From JBBQWS01 sp038210415 (lineage in GTDB: Bacteria > Actinomycetota > Actinomycetes > Prado026), in NCBI GenBank assembly GCA_038210415.1, contig JBBQWS010000032.1:1-36964 (forward strand): a stretch of 36,964 nt of DNA, in the 5' to 3' direction. A program made the position numbers and the translations under genes. This document shows positions 1-8,051 of the stretch, one piece after another (the first letter of the stretch is position 1; each line of letters begins with the position of its first letter). Under the pieces are notes generated by a model. It worked only from the letters and a program-made list of their open reading frames with translations. It did no database searches and was not told the DNA's origin.

Positions 1-70
1 GCCGGTCGGCCGCGAGCTGCGCGACAAGAAGTTCATGAAGATCATTTCGCTCGCCCCGGAGGTGCTCTAA
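1..70 (+). CDS. rplN: 50S ribosomal protein L14, 3' end only
   Basis: Only the last 22 codons and the TAA stop are in the window. The visible peptide PVGRELRDKKFMKIISLAPE followed by VL is the conserved C-terminus of L14 (uL14), which binds 23S rRNA near the 30S interface. The reading frame is open to the left edge. rplX starts 3 bases after the stop, and a GGAGGT at 58-63 inside this gene serves as its ribosome binding site, so the two are translated from one message in the usual L14-L24-L5 order. Confidence 0.95.
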   Translation, partial: PVGRELRDKKFMKIISLAPEVL

Positions 71-73
71 GCC

Positions 74-406
74 ATGGCGAAGATGCACGTGAAGAAGGGC
101 GACACCGTCCTGGTCATCAGCGGCAAGGACAAGGGAGTGACCGGCAAGGTCATCGCGGCCTACCCGCGCGACTCCCGGATTCTCGTCGAGGGTGTCAACC
201 GGATCAAGAAGCACACCAAGGTCGGCCAGAGCACCCGTGGCGCCAAGACCGGCGGCATCGTCACCCAGGAGGCACCGATCCACGTCTCCAACGTGATGCC
301 CGTCGTCGAGGCCGACGGCAAGAAGGTCGGGACCCGCGTCGGGTACCGCACCGATGACAGCGGCACCAAGTCGCGGGTCGCTCAGCGCACCGGTGAGGAA
401 ATCTGA
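74..406 (+). CDS. rplX: 50S ribosomal protein L24
   Basis: A 110-residue protein with the KOW motif near the N-terminus (KKGDTVLVISGKDKGVTGKV, about residues 7-26) typical of L24 (uL24). L24 binds the 5' domain of 23S rRNA and helps start 50S assembly. Length is normal for the family. The ATG at 74 lies 10 bases after GGAGGT. The stop overlaps the next start as TGATG, so rplE is translationally coupled. Nothing departs from the family. Confidence 0.98.
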   Translation: MAKMHVKKGDTVLVISGKDKGVTGKVIAAYPRDSRILVEGVNRIKKHTKVGQSTRGAKTGGIVTQEAPIHVSNVMPVVEADGKKVGTRVGYRTDDSGTKSRVAQRTGEEI

Positions 407-981
407 TGACGACCACCGAAACCACGACGCCCAAGTCGCTTCCGCGGCTGAAGGTCCGGTACCGCGAGGAGATCGTGGCCGGCCTGCGCGAGGAGTTCGC
501 ATACGGCAACATCATGCAGGTCCCCGGCCTGACCAAGATCGTGGTCAACATGGGGGTCGGCGAGGCTGCTCGTGACTCCAAGCTGATCGAGGGTGCGATC
601 CGCGACCTCGCCGCGATCACCGGCCAGAAGCCGTCGGTGACCAAGGCTCGCAAGTCGATCGCCCAGTTCAAGCTGCGTGAGGGGATGCCGATCGGCGCCC
701 ATGTCACGTTGCGGGGCGACCGGATGTGGGAGTTCCTGGACCGGCTGCTCACCGTCGCGCTACCTCGAATCCGTGACTTCCGCGGGCTCGCGCCGAACCA
801 GTTCGACGGTCGCGGCAACTACACCTTCGGTCTCACCGAGCAGAGCATGTTCCACGAGATCGACCAGGACAAGACCGACCGGGTGCGGGGCATGGACATC
901 ACGGTCGTCACGACCGCTTCGTCCGACGCCGAGGGCCGCGCCCTTCTCAAGCACCTCGGCTTCCCGTTCAAGGAGAACTGA
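406..981 (+). CDS. rplE: 50S ribosomal protein L5
   Basis: A 191-residue L5 (uL5), the 5S rRNA-binding protein of the central protuberance. Family signatures are visible: the segment KIVVNMGVGEA near residue 45, the block ITGQKPSVTKARKSIAQFK, and near residue 120 the sequence RDFRGL, followed by FDGRGNYTFGLTEQ. The first 15 residues are a Thr-rich variable extension common in actinobacteria. The start shares one base with the rplX stop and is preceded by GGTGAGGA. Confidence 0.98.
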   Translation: MTTTETTTPKSLPRLKVRYREEIVAGLREEFAYGNIMQVPGLTKIVVNMGVGEAARDSKLIEGAIRDLAAITGQKPSVTKARKSIAQFKLREGMPIGAHVTLRGDRMWEFLDRLLTVALPRIRDFRGLAPNQFDGRGNYTFGLTEQSMFHEIDQDKTDRVRGMDITVVTTASSDAEGRALLKHLGFPFKEN

Positions 982-983
982 CC

Positions 984-1169
984 GTGGCCAAGAAGTCGCT
1001 GATCAACAAGGCGGCCCGCAAGCCGAAGTTCGCCGTCCGCGGGTACACCCGGTGCAACCGGTGCGGCCGCCCGCACTCCGTCTACCGCAAGTTCGGCCTG
1101 TGCCGGATCTGTCTGCGGGAGATGGCCCACCGCGGAGAGCTTCCGGGCATCACCAAGAGCTCCTGGTAA
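984..1169 (+). CDS. rpsZ: 30S ribosomal protein S14, zinc-binding type Z
   Basis: A 61-residue short-form S14 (uS14) starting with GTG two bases after the rplE stop. Cysteines 24 and 27 (CNRC) and 40 and 43 (CRIC) form the zinc ribbon that defines the Zn-dependent form, as opposed to the longer cysteine-free form of about 101 residues that many actinobacteria make under zinc limitation. It sits in the 30S head. The C-terminus GITKSSW is the family's conserved end. A second, zinc-independent copy elsewhere in the genome would be expected but is not in this window. Confidence 0.97.
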   Translation: MAKKSLINKAARKPKFAVRGYTRCNRCGRPHSVYRKFGLCRICLREMAHRGELPGITKSSW

Positions 1170-1249
1170 CCCATCGTGCCGCTGATCCACTCACGACGAC
1201 GTAGGTCCCTCACCGGGAAACCACGACGAGAAAGGCCCCTGGCCACATC

Positions 1250-1654
1250 ATGACCATGACTGACCCGATCGCCGACATGCTGACCCGCGTCCGCAACGCC
1301 AACCAGGCGTACCACGACGTCGTCCGCATGCCGTCGAGCACCCTGAAGGCGCGCATCGCCGAGATCCTCAAGCAAGAGGGTTACATCGGCGGCTGGCACG
1401 TCGAGGACAACGAGAACGGCGTGGGCCGCACTCTGGTCCTGGATCTCAAGTACGGCCCCAACCGCGAGCGCTCCATCGCCGGCGTCCGGCGCGTGAGCAA
1501 GCCCGGGCTGCGGGTCTACGCCAAGTCCACGTCACTGCCCAAGGTGCTCGGGGGGCTCGGCGTCGCGATCATCTCGACGTCCACCGGCCTGCTGACCGAC
1601 CGGCAGGCCGCCAAGAAGGGCGTAGGTGGGGAAGTCCTCGCCTACGTCTGGTAG
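1250..1654 (+). CDS. rpsH: 30S ribosomal protein S8
   Basis: A 134-residue S8 (uS8) that binds the central domain of 16S rRNA and in enterobacteria is the autogenous repressor of the spc operon. MTMTDPIADMLTRVRNAN is the canonical N-terminus and the C-terminal half ends in the family pattern GGEVLAYVW. The start is the ATG at 1250, with another ATG two codons downstream at 1256. An 80-base gap separates it from rpsZ and could hold a leader, but no strong hairpin was found there. Confidence 0.98.
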   Translation: MTMTDPIADMLTRVRNANQAYHDVVRMPSSTLKARIAEILKQEGYIGGWHVEDNENGVGRTLVLDLKYGPNRERSIAGVRRVSKPGLRVYAKSTSLPKVLGGLGVAIISTSTGLLTDRQAAKKGVGGEVLAYVW

Positions 1655-1672
1655 CGGGAAGGAGGAGCAGAC

Positions 1673-2212
1673 ATGTCGCGTATTGGACGACTGCCTATCC
1701 CCGTTCCGGCGGGAGTCGACATCAACATCGACGGTCAGGACATCCGGGTCAAGGGCCCCAAGGGCGAGCTGTCGCTCACGGTGGTCGAGCCGATCGTCGT
1801 GGCCAAGGACGATGACGGCACGCTCGGTGTCACCCGGCCGAACGACGCGCGGTCCAACCGCTCGCTGCACGGGCTGACCCGCACGCTGGTGGCCAACATG
1901 GTCACCGGGGTCACCGCGGGCTACACCAAGAGCCTGGAGATCGTAGGCGTCGGGTACCGCGTCGCGGCCAAGGGCGAGAGCCTGGAGTTCGCGCTCGGCT
2001 ACAGCCACTCCATCACCGTGGAACCGCCGGCCGGTATCTCCTTCACCGTCGAGAGCCCGACCAAGTTCACGGTCGTCGGCATCGACAAGCAGAAGGTCGG
2101 CGAGGTCGCCGCCAACATCCGCAAGTTGCGCAAGCCGGAGCCGTACAAGGGCAAGGGCATCCGCTACGCGGGCGAGGTTGTCCGTCGCAAGGTCGGAAAG
2201 GCCGGTAAGTAA
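1673..2212 (+). CDS. rplF: 50S ribosomal protein L6
   Basis: A 179-residue L6 (uL6), made of two repeated RNA-binding domains and located near the sarcin-ricin loop and GTPase centre. It begins MSRIGRLPIPVPAGV and has the C-terminal signature PEPYKGKGIRY (about residues 154-164) that identifies the family. The start follows a GGAAGGAGGA at about 1657-1666. Length and motifs are normal. Confidence 0.98.
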   Translation: MSRIGRLPIPVPAGVDINIDGQDIRVKGPKGELSLTVVEPIVVAKDDDGTLGVTRPNDARSNRSLHGLTRTLVANMVTGVTAGYTKSLEIVGVGYRVAAKGESLEFALGYSHSITVEPPAGISFTVESPTKFTVVGIDKQKVGEVAANIRKLRKPEPYKGKGIRYAGEVVRRKVGKAGK

Positions 2213-2215
2213 GCC

Positions 2216-2602
2216 ATGGCCATCGGTGTGAAGCTCAGTGGCACCAAGATGAACCGCAAGGCCCTCGGGCGGAAGCGGCGTCACATCCGCGTGCGCAAGA
2301 AGGTCTCTGGCTCGGCGGTGCGTCCGCGCCTGGTCGTGACCCGGTCGACCCGACACCTGTTCGTCCAGGTCGTCGACGACTTGGCCGGCCACACGCTGGC
2401 GTCCGCGTCGACCATGGAGGCCGACCTGCGCGCCGTCTCCGGTGACAAGACAGCCAAGGCCCGCAAGGTCGGTGAGCTCGTCGCCGCCCGCGCCAAGGCG
2501 GCCGGAATCGACGAGGTCGTCTTCGACCGCGGTGGCAACCGCTACCACGGTCGGGTCGCGGCTCTGGCCGACGGCGCCCGCGAAGGCGGGCTGACGTTCT
2601 GA
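2216..2602 (+). CDS. rplR: 50S ribosomal protein L18
   Basis: A 128-residue L18 (uL18), which binds 5S rRNA together with L5. The N-terminal basic stretch (RKALGRKRRHIRVRKKVSG), RPRLVVTRSTRH and the C-terminal FDRGGNRYHGRVAALADGAR are the usual landmarks. It starts 3 bases after rplF. The 52 bases to rpsE hold that gene's GGGAAGGA ribosome binding site. Confidence 0.98.
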   Translation: MAIGVKLSGTKMNRKALGRKRRHIRVRKKVSGSAVRPRLVVTRSTRHLFVQVVDDLAGHTLASASTMEADLRAVSGDKTAKARKVGELVAARAKAAGIDEVVFDRGGNRYHGRVAALADGAREGGLTF

Positions 2603-2654
2603 TGAACACGCTCAAGACTCCGCAGACCCACGTACTGAACGGGAAGGACCTGTA

Positions 2655-3260
2655 ATGGCTGCAGCTCAGCGTCGCGGTACCGGCGTCGGCGGCGGCGACC
2701 GCCGCGACGGCAAGCGCGACGACAAGCGGGGCGGTGGCGTCGAGAAGACCACCTACCTCGAGCGCGTCGTAGCCATCAACCGGGTGGCCAAGGTCGTCAA
2801 GGGCGGCCGCCGCTTCAGCTTCACCGCGCTCGTCGTGGTGGGCGACGGCGACGGTACGGTCGGCGTCGGCTACGGCAAGGCCAAGGAGGTGCCCGCGGCG
2901 ATCGCCAAGGGCGTCGAGGAGGCCAAGAAGTCCTTCTTCAAGGTTCCGCGCATCCAGGGCACCATCCCGCACCCGATCCAGGGCGAGAAGGCTGCCGGTG
3001 TCGTCCTGCTGCGTCCGGCCGCACCCGGTACCGGCGTCATCGCCGGTGGTCCGGTGCGCGCCGTGCTGGAGTGTGCCGGTATCCACGACGTGCTCAGCAA
3101 GTCGCTCGGCTCCGACAACGCGATCAACGTCGTCCACGCGACGGTGGCTGCGCTGCGCGGGCTCGAGCGTCCGGAGGCCGTGGCCGCGCGCCGCGGCCTG
3201 CCGATCGAGGACGTCGCCCCGCCCGCGCTGCTGCGCGCCCGTGCCTTGGGGAACTCCTGA
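2655..3260 (+). CDS. rpsE: 30S ribosomal protein S5
   Basis: A 201-residue S5 (uS5), which controls decoding accuracy and lines the mRNA entry channel. The first ~30 residues are a Gly/Arg/Asp-rich actinobacterial extension. The double-stranded-RNA-binding-like S5 domain follows (ERVVAINRVAKVVKGGRRFS), then the C-terminal domain with RPAAPGTGVIAGGPVRAVLE. The start ATG at 2655 follows GGGAAGGA at 2641-2648. Its stop overlaps the rpmD ATG (TGATG), implying coupled translation. Confidence 0.98.
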   Translation: MAAAQRRGTGVGGGDRRDGKRDDKRGGGVEKTTYLERVVAINRVAKVVKGGRRFSFTALVVVGDGDGTVGVGYGKAKEVPAAIAKGVEEAKKSFFKVPRIQGTIPHPIQGEKAAGVVLLRPAAPGTGVIAGGPVRAVLECAGIHDVLSKSLGSDNAINVVHATVAALRGLERPEAVAARRGLPIEDVAPPALLRARALGNS

Positions 3261-3442
3261 TGGGCCGGATCAAGGTCACTCAGACCCGCTCGGGCATCGG
3301 CGGCACGCAGGGTCAGCGCGACACCCTTCGTTCGCTCGGTCTCAAGCGGATCGGTGATGTCGTAGTCAAGGAAGACCGTCCCGAGCTTCGGGGCATGGCC
3401 AAGGCGATACCGCACCTGGTCACCGTCGAGGAGGTCGACTAA
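3260..3442 (+). CDS. rpmD: 50S ribosomal protein L30
   Basis: A 60-residue L30 (uL30), a small 50S surface protein. It reads MGRIKVTQTRSGIGGTQGQR at the N-terminus, with RSLGLKRIGDVVVKED in the middle, all family-typical. The ATG at 3260 shares a base with the rpsE stop codon. rplO follows after 2 bases. A longer reading frame in the same phase opens inside rpsE but has no reason to start there. Confidence 0.97.
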   Translation: MGRIKVTQTRSGIGGTQGQRDTLRSLGLKRIGDVVVKEDRPELRGMAKAIPHLVTVEEVD

Positions 3443-3444
3443 CC

Positions 3445-3885
3445 ATGACGCTCAAGGTCCATCACCTGCGCCCTGCGCCGGGAGCCAAGACCGCCAAGAC
3501 CCGCGTGGGTCGTGGCGAGGCTTCCAAGGGAAAGACGGCCGGCCGCGGAACCAAGGGAACCAAGGCCCGCTACCAGGTTCCCGCCCGGTTCGAGGGCGGG
3601 CAGATGCCGTTGCACATGCGGCTGCCCAAACTTCGCGGGTTCACCAACCCGTTCCGGGTCGAGTACCAGGTCGTCAACCTCGACAAGCTGGCCGATCTCT
3701 ACCCCGAGGGTGGCGTCGTGACCGCGCTCGACCTGGCCGCCAAGGGTGCGGTTCGCCGTGGGCAGCTTGTCAAGGTCCTCGGCACCGGCGACATCTCCGT
3801 CGCGGTCCAGGTCACCGCACACAAGTTCTCGGCCACGGCGAAGGACAAGATCGTTGCCGCGGGCGGAACGGTCACCGAACTCTAA
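3445..3885 (+). CDS. rplO: 50S ribosomal protein L15
   Basis: A 146-residue L15 (uL15), a late-assembly protein with an extended N-terminal tail that penetrates 23S rRNA. Landmarks are LHHLRPAPGA-like LKVHHLRPAPGAKTAKTRVG, then GRGTKGTKAR, GFEGGQMPLHMRLPK-like RFEGGQMPLHMRLPKLRGF, and a globular C-terminal half. It ends the first run of tightly packed genes; the next 200 bases hold a strong hairpin before secY. Confidence 0.98.
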   Translation: MTLKVHHLRPAPGAKTAKTRVGRGEASKGKTAGRGTKGTKARYQVPARFEGGQMPLHMRLPKLRGFTNPFRVEYQVVNLDKLADLYPEGGVVTALDLAAKGAVRRGQLVKVLGTGDISVAVQVTAHKFSATAKDKIVAAGGTVTEL

Positions 3886-3906
3886 GCACGGCAAGACCGG
3901 TCGATC

Positions 3907-3940
3907 GTCAGGGGCGCCCTGCTCTCGGGGCGCCCCTGAC
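3907..3940 (+). terminator. Hairpin between rplO and secY
   Basis: A perfect 13-base-pair stem (3907-3919 with 3928-3940) closes an 8-base loop 22 bases after the rplO stop. No T-run follows, so it is not a textbook intrinsic terminator. It could be a partial terminator that lowers secY, adk and map expression relative to the ribosomal genes, or a 3' stabilising structure for the upstream message. Confidence 0.6.
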
Positions 3941-4087
3941 GCATCCCCGGCGGTGAATCCTGCCGATGCGTTATCGTCTCGTGAGGTGCCGTACGGCGCC
4001 TGATGTGCTGCAAGGCCGCCCATCCGACCGTTGATCCGTTCGACAACTCGGCGTGCCCGACTCAGGGACGCCGTGCAGGAGGTTCGA

Positions 4088-5398
4088 GTGCTCAGCGCGT
4101 TCGCCCAGGCGTTCCGGACGCCTGACCTGCGAAAGAAGTTGTACTTCACCCTCGGCACGATCGTGCTGTTCCGACTCGGGTCGGTCGTGCCGACCCCCGG
4201 GGTGTCGTACGGCGCTATCAGGTCCTGCATCGAGGCCAGCAAGAACGACTCGCTGTACGGCTTCATCAACCTGTTCAGCGGGGGCGCGCTGCTGCAGCTG
4301 TCGATCTTCGCGCTCGGGATCATGCCGTACATCACGGCGAGCATCATCGTGCAGCTGCTCACTGTGGTCATCCCCCGGTTCGAGACGCTGAAGCAGGAGG
4401 GCCAGAGCGGTACGGCCAAGCTGACCCAGTACACCCGCTACCTCACGGTCGGGCTCGCGGTGCTGCAGTCGACGGCCCTGGTCTCGGTGGCTCGTACGCC
4501 CGGCCGGCTGTTCCGCAACTGCTCCGCCGACATCGTGCCGAACGAGTCGTTCTACGTGATCATCACGATGGTCCTCACCATGACGGCAGGCACCGCGGTC
4601 ATCATGTGGCTCGGTGAGCTGATCACCGACCGTGGCATCGGCAACGGGATGTCGATCCTGATCTTCACGTCGATCATCGCGCAGTTCCCCACCAGCATCT
4701 GGTCCATCGAGCAGAGCAAGGGCGTCTTCACGTTCGCGGTCGTGATGGTGCTCGGCCTCGCGCTGGTCGCTCTGGTGATCTTCATCGAGCAGGCCCAGCG
4801 TCGGGTCCCGGTGCAGTACGCCAAGCGGATGGTCGGTCGTCGGCAGTACGGCGGTTCGTCCACGTACATCCCGCTCAAGGTCAACATGGCCGGCGTGATC
4901 CCGGTGATCTTCGCGTCTTCGCTGCTGTACATCCCCAACCTGGTGGTGAACCTGTTCGGCGACCCGAACAGCCTGACCGGCTGGCAGCGGTGGGTCGAGA
5001 CCAACTTCATCCGCAACGGTGGCGCCCACCCGATCTACATCCTGTGCTACTTCGGTCTGATCATGTTCTTCGCGTACTTCTACGTGGCGATCACGTTCAA
5101 TCCGGAGGAGGTCGCGGACAACATGAAGAAGTACGGCGGCTTCATCCCCGGGATCCGGGCTGGGCGCCCGACCGCGGAGTACCTCGACTACGTGATCACC
5201 CGCCTCACCTTCCCCGGCTCGCTCTACCTCGGGGTCATCGCGGTGCTGCCGATCCTGGCGCTGGCTCTGCTCAGTGCGAGCGGCTCGTTCCCGTTCGGCG
5301 GCACGAGCATCTTGATCATGGTCGGGGTCGGGCTCGACACGGTGAAGCAGATCGAGAGCCAACTGCAGCAGCGCAACTACGAAGGCTTTCTGCGCTGA
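4088..5398 (+). CDS. secY: Preprotein translocase subunit SecY
   Basis: A 436-residue SecY, the central channel of the SecYEG translocon in the cytoplasmic membrane. It begins MLSAFAQAFRTPDLRKKLYF and has about ten hydrophobic segments. The first periplasmic plug region follows VPTPGV, and the C5 and C6 cytosolic regions contain RRVPVQYAKR and ITFNPEEVADNMKK. The GTG at 4088 is preferred because AGGAGG lies 5 bases upstream (4077-4082). A start 57 bases earlier would add an unconserved Arg-rich stretch. The stop overlaps the adk ATG. Confidence 0.97.
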   Translation: MLSAFAQAFRTPDLRKKLYFTLGTIVLFRLGSVVPTPGVSYGAIRSCIEASKNDSLYGFINLFSGGALLQLSIFALGIMPYITASIIVQLLTVVIPRFETLKQEGQSGTAKLTQYTRYLTVGLAVLQSTALVSVARTPGRLFRNCSADIVPNESFYVIITMVLTMTAGTAVIMWLGELITDRGIGNGMSILIFTSIIAQFPTSIWSIEQSKGVFTFAVVMVLGLALVALVIFIEQAQRRVPVQYAKRMVGRRQYGGSSTYIPLKVNMAGVIPVIFASSLLYIPNLVVNLFGDPNSLTGWQRWVETNFIRNGGAHPIYILCYFGLIMFFAYFYVAITFNPEEVADNMKKYGGFIPGIRAGRPTAEYLDYVITRLTFPGSLYLGVIAVLPILALALLSASGSFPFGGTSILIMVGVGLDTVKQIESQLQQRNYEGFLR

Positions 5399-5964
5399 TG
5401 CGCTTGGTGCTGCTGGGTCCTCCGGGTGCCGGCAAGGGGACGCAGGCGAAGGCGCTGTCGGCCCACTTCGGCATTCCGGCGATCTCGACCGGCGACATCT
5501 TCCGGGCGAACGTGAGCACAGGCACGCCCCTGGGGCTCGAGGCCAAGGCGTACATGGACCGCGGCGACTACGTCCCCGACTCCGTGACCAACGCCATGGT
5601 TCGTGACCGGATCGCTCAGCCGGACTGTGAGCCGGGCTTCCTGCTCGACGGCTACCCCCGCACCCTGGCCCAGGTCGACGAGCTGAACTCGATGCTCAAG
5701 GAGCTCGGCGAAGCGCTGGACGCCGTGCCCCAGATCGTGGTGCCGGACGAGCTGCTGCTCGAGCGGCTGCTGCTCCGGGCCCGGCTCGAGGGCCGCACCG
5801 ACGACTCCGAGGACGTCATCCGGCACCGCATGGAGGTCTACTCCGAGCAGACCGCCTCGCTGGCGTCGGGCTACGCCGCACAAGGGCTGCTGCGCGAGGT
5901 CGACGGGGTCGGTGAGGTGCCCGAGGTCACCGCGCGCCTGCTGGCTGCCGTCGCCGCGAGCTGA
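5398..5964 (+). CDS. adk: Adenylate kinase, short-lid form
   Basis: A 188-residue adenylate kinase that interconverts ATP + AMP and 2 ADP. The P-loop GPPGAGKGT is at residues 7-15, followed by STGDIFR and DGYPRT of the AMP site and RARLEGRTDD at the ATP side. The LID region between the two arginine-containing segments is only a few residues long, so this is the short form without the zinc-finger or beta lid of ~215-residue enzymes, as in Mycobacterium tuberculosis. The ATG at 5398 shares one base with the secY stop, the classic secY-adk-map arrangement. Confidence 0.97.
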   Translation: MRLVLLGPPGAGKGTQAKALSAHFGIPAISTGDIFRANVSTGTPLGLEAKAYMDRGDYVPDSVTNAMVRDRIAQPDCEPGFLLDGYPRTLAQVDELNSMLKELGEALDAVPQIVVPDELLLERLLLRARLEGRTDDSEDVIRHRMEVYSEQTASLASGYAAQGLLREVDGVGEVPEVTARLLAAVAAS

Positions 5965-5967
5965 CCG

Positions 5968-6798
5968 GTGTTCCGCAGCCGCGACCGGATCCAGGTCAAG
6001 ACCCCCGAGCAGATTCAGCTGATGCGGGTGGCGGGGCTCGTGGTGGGCGGTGCCCTGCAGATGATGGCCGAGCGGATCGTTCCGGGGATGACGACCGGCC
6101 AGCTGGACGCCCTCGCCGCCGAGTACATCCGCGACCACGGCGCTGTGCCGTCCTTCCTCGGCTACGGCGAGCCCCCCTTCACCGGGGTGATCTGCACGTC
6201 GGTGAACGACGAGATCGTGCACGGTGTTCCGGGATCCCGCGTGATCGCCGACGGCGACCTCGTGTCGATCGACTGCGGCGCGATCGTCGACGGCTGGCAC
6301 GGCGACGCGGCAGTCACCTTGGCGGTGGGGGAGGTGTCGGCGGAGGAGTCCCGGCTGATCGAAGTCACCCAGGACGCGTTGTGGGCCGGCCTCGCGGCAG
6401 CGCAGGTGGGTTCCCGGCTGAGCGACATATCGCACGCCGTCGAGGCCGCAGTGGTCGCCGCGGGTCCGTACGGCATCGTCCAGGAGTACGTCGGCCATGG
6501 CATCGGCACGCAGATGCACATGGACCCTCAGGTTCCCAACTACGGTCCACCCGGCAAGGGCCCGGCCCTGGTGGCGGGCATGGCCCTGGCGATCGAGCCC
6601 ATGGTCAACCTCGGCACCCGCCGGACCAGGGTGCTGCCGGACGAATGGACCGTCGCGACCGAGGACGGGCAGCGCTCGGCCCACTTCGAGCACACGGTTG
6701 CGCTGACCGCCGCCGGGCCGTGGGTGCTCACCGCGCTGGACGGCGGAGCTGCCCGGTTCGCGGCGCTGCGCGTTGCCAGCCCCGCCTGTCTCGCCTGA
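5968..6798 (+). CDS. map: Methionine aminopeptidase, type I
   Basis: A 276-residue type Ia methionine aminopeptidase that removes the initiator Met from nascent proteins at the ribosome. All five metal ligands are present: D102, D113, H177, E210 and E241 (counting from the GTG at 5968), plus H85 and H184 that contact substrate. No N-terminal SH3-binding extension is seen. It begins 3 bases after adk without a strong ribosome binding site, so coupling is likely. The last ~30 residues after the pita-bread core are a variable Ala-rich tail. Confidence 0.96.
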   Translation: MFRSRDRIQVKTPEQIQLMRVAGLVVGGALQMMAERIVPGMTTGQLDALAAEYIRDHGAVPSFLGYGEPPFTGVICTSVNDEIVHGVPGSRVIADGDLVSIDCGAIVDGWHGDAAVTLAVGEVSAEESRLIEVTQDALWAGLAAAQVGSRLSDISHAVEAAVVAAGPYGIVQEYVGHGIGTQMHMDPQVPNYGPPGKGPALVAGMALAIEPMVNLGTRRTRVLPDEWTVATEDGQRSAHFEHTVALTAAGPWVLTALDGGAARFAALRVASPACLA

Positions 6799-6915
6799 CC
6801 GCTGCCCGCTGCCCGGCCCCCGAGCAGATGAGTGTCCCGCAGGCGCGGTCTATTGGCATGAGGGGGCCCTTGTGGCGGGGGTGGGGTGGATTTCCCTGGC
6901 GGGTGGGCGGTGCCG

Positions 6916-6921
6916 TAGAGT
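6916..6921 (+). promoter_or_regulatory. Possible -10 box of an infA promoter, in the 259-base map-infA gap
   Basis: The gap 6799-7057 is the largest inside the ribosomal cluster. It contains TAGAGT, a good match to the actinobacterial -10 consensus, 137 bases before infA; no clear -35 is seen. The presumed leader contains a small hairpin (6968-6972 with 6976-6980) and a perfect 12-base palindrome CCGATCGATCGG at 6999-7010. A separate infA promoter is known in other actinobacteria. The exact start site is inference. Confidence 0.4.
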
Positions 6922-7057
6922 ACGGAGTCGGCCCGGTATCGGGCGCTGTTCTTGCGTGCCTGCGGCTGGGAGGCTCTCCCGTGCGCTCGGAACGGTAACC
7001 GATCGATCGGCCGAACACCGATACACCCCTGTTGGACAACGAAAGACTGCGGAGTTC

Positions 7058-7279
7058 ATGGCGAAGAAAGATGGCGTGCTCGAGCTTGAAGGTACGGTCG
7101 TCGAGTCGCTGCCGAACGCCATGTTCCGGGTCGAGCTCGAGAACGGGCACAAGGTTCTCGCGCACATCAGCGGAAAGATGCGCCAGCACTACATCCGGAT
7201 CCTTCCTGAGGACCGGGTCGTGGTGGAGCTGACTCCGTACGACCTGACCCGCGGTCGCATCGTGTACCGCTACAAGTGA
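7058..7279 (+). CDS. infA: Translation initiation factor IF-1
   Basis: A 73-residue IF-1, an OB-fold protein that occupies the 30S A site during initiation. It reads MAKKDGVLELEGTVVESLPN, then FRVELENGHKVLAHISGKMR, then the C-terminal GRIVYRYK, near-identical to other actinobacterial IF-1 proteins. The ATG at 7058 follows GCGGAG at 7050-7054. Upstream in-frame codons are not conserved and are rejected. rpmJ follows after 25 bases. Confidence 0.98.
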   Translation: MAKKDGVLELEGTVVESLPNAMFRVELENGHKVLAHISGKMRQHYIRILPEDRVVVELTPYDLTRGRIVYRYK

Positions 7280-7304
7280 CCATCGCTTTCGCAACGGAGC
7301 CATC

Positions 7305-7418
7305 ATGAAGGTCAACCCGAGCGTCAAGCCGATGTGCGACAAGTGCAAGGTGATCCGCCGTCACGGGCGCGTCATGGTGATCTGCGAGAACCTGCGCCAC
7401 AAGCAGCGCCAGGGCTGA
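7305..7418 (+). CDS. rpmJ: 50S ribosomal protein L36, zinc form
   Basis: A 37-residue L36 (bL36). It starts MKVNPSVKPMCDKCKVIRRH and ends NLRHKQRQG. C11, C14, C27 and H32 form the zinc site, so this is the Zn-binding (C+) paralogue. A GGAG at 7296-7299 precedes the ATG. Together with zinc-type S14 and zinc-type S4 in the same cluster, it makes this the zinc-replete set of ribosomal proteins. Confidence 0.97.
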   Translation: MKVNPSVKPMCDKCKVIRRHGRVMVICENLRHKQRQG

Positions 7419-7485
7419 CCGGCCACCGCACGACGAGCACACCCGCTTGATCAGCACCAGCGCATCACCTGAACAGCACAGACCC

Positions 7486-7558
7486 GATCCTGGGCCGGTT
7501 CCATCGGCCCCGGATCCACCCCCGGCACGGAGGCCGGGGACCAGGCCGTCGGGCGGCC
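7486..7558 (+). promoter_or_regulatory. Three-hairpin leader upstream of rpsM
   Basis: The 186 bases between rpmJ and rpsM contain three consecutive hairpins. The first pairs 7486-7490 with 7512-7516 and 7492-7497 with 7505-7510 around a 7-base loop. The second pairs 7520-7526 with 7533-7539 (6-base loop), and the third pairs 7544-7548 with 7554-7558. In Escherichia coli this position holds the alpha-operon leader to which S4 binds. That a regulator binds here is inference; only the potential to fold is seen. Confidence 0.5.
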
Positions 7559-7604
7559 CGGACCGGGTGTGTGCCAGACCTCCGCGTACGAAGGGACTTA
7601 CCCG

Positions 7605-7982
7605 ATGGCACGCCTCGTCGGCGTCGACCTCCCCCGCGACAAGCGGCTCGAGGTAGCGCTCACGTACATCTACGGCATCGGCCGTACCCGTGCTCAGGAG
7701 ACCCTGACGCACACCGGCATCAGCCCCGACCTGCGGGTCAAGGACCTCGACGACGCGTCGCTCGTCCAGCTCCGTGACTGGATCGAGGCCACCTACAAGG
7801 TCGAAGGTGACCTGCGCCGCGAGGTTGCAGCGGACATCCGCCGCAAGGTCGAGATCGGGTGCTACCAGGGTCTACGTCACCGCAAGGGTCTGCCGGTCCA
7901 CGGCCAGCGCACCCACACCAACGCCCGCACCCGCAAGGGTCCGCGTCGTGCCATCGCCGGCAAGAAGAAGGTCGGCAAGTAG
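7605..7982 (+). CDS. rpsM: 30S ribosomal protein S13
   Basis: A 125-residue S13 (uS13) of the 30S head, contacting the P-site tRNA and bridging to L5. It reads MARLVGVDLPRDKRLEVALT, with a helix-two-turn-helix YGIGRTRAQE and the C-terminal basic tail GQRTHTNARTRKGPRR. The ATG at 7605 follows GAAGGGA at 7590-7596. Twelve further in-frame upstream codons are not conserved. It opens the S13-S11-S4-alpha-L17 group. Confidence 0.97.
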   Translation: MARLVGVDLPRDKRLEVALTYIYGIGRTRAQETLTHTGISPDLRVKDLDDASLVQLRDWIEATYKVEGDLRREVAADIRRKVEIGCYQGLRHRKGLPVHGQRTHTNARTRKGPRRAIAGKKKVGK

Positions 7983-8051
7983 CAGTCCGCACGGTCCTGC
8001 TCGACAACAGGGTCCCGACGGACCGACCACCTCCCCAGGAGTTCCTAGAAC

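Noticed and set aside
3971..5362. Long minus-strand open frame opposite secY
   Set aside because: Composition is Asp/Arg/His/Glu-rich low-complexity antisense of SecY; no start signal and no recognisable domain.
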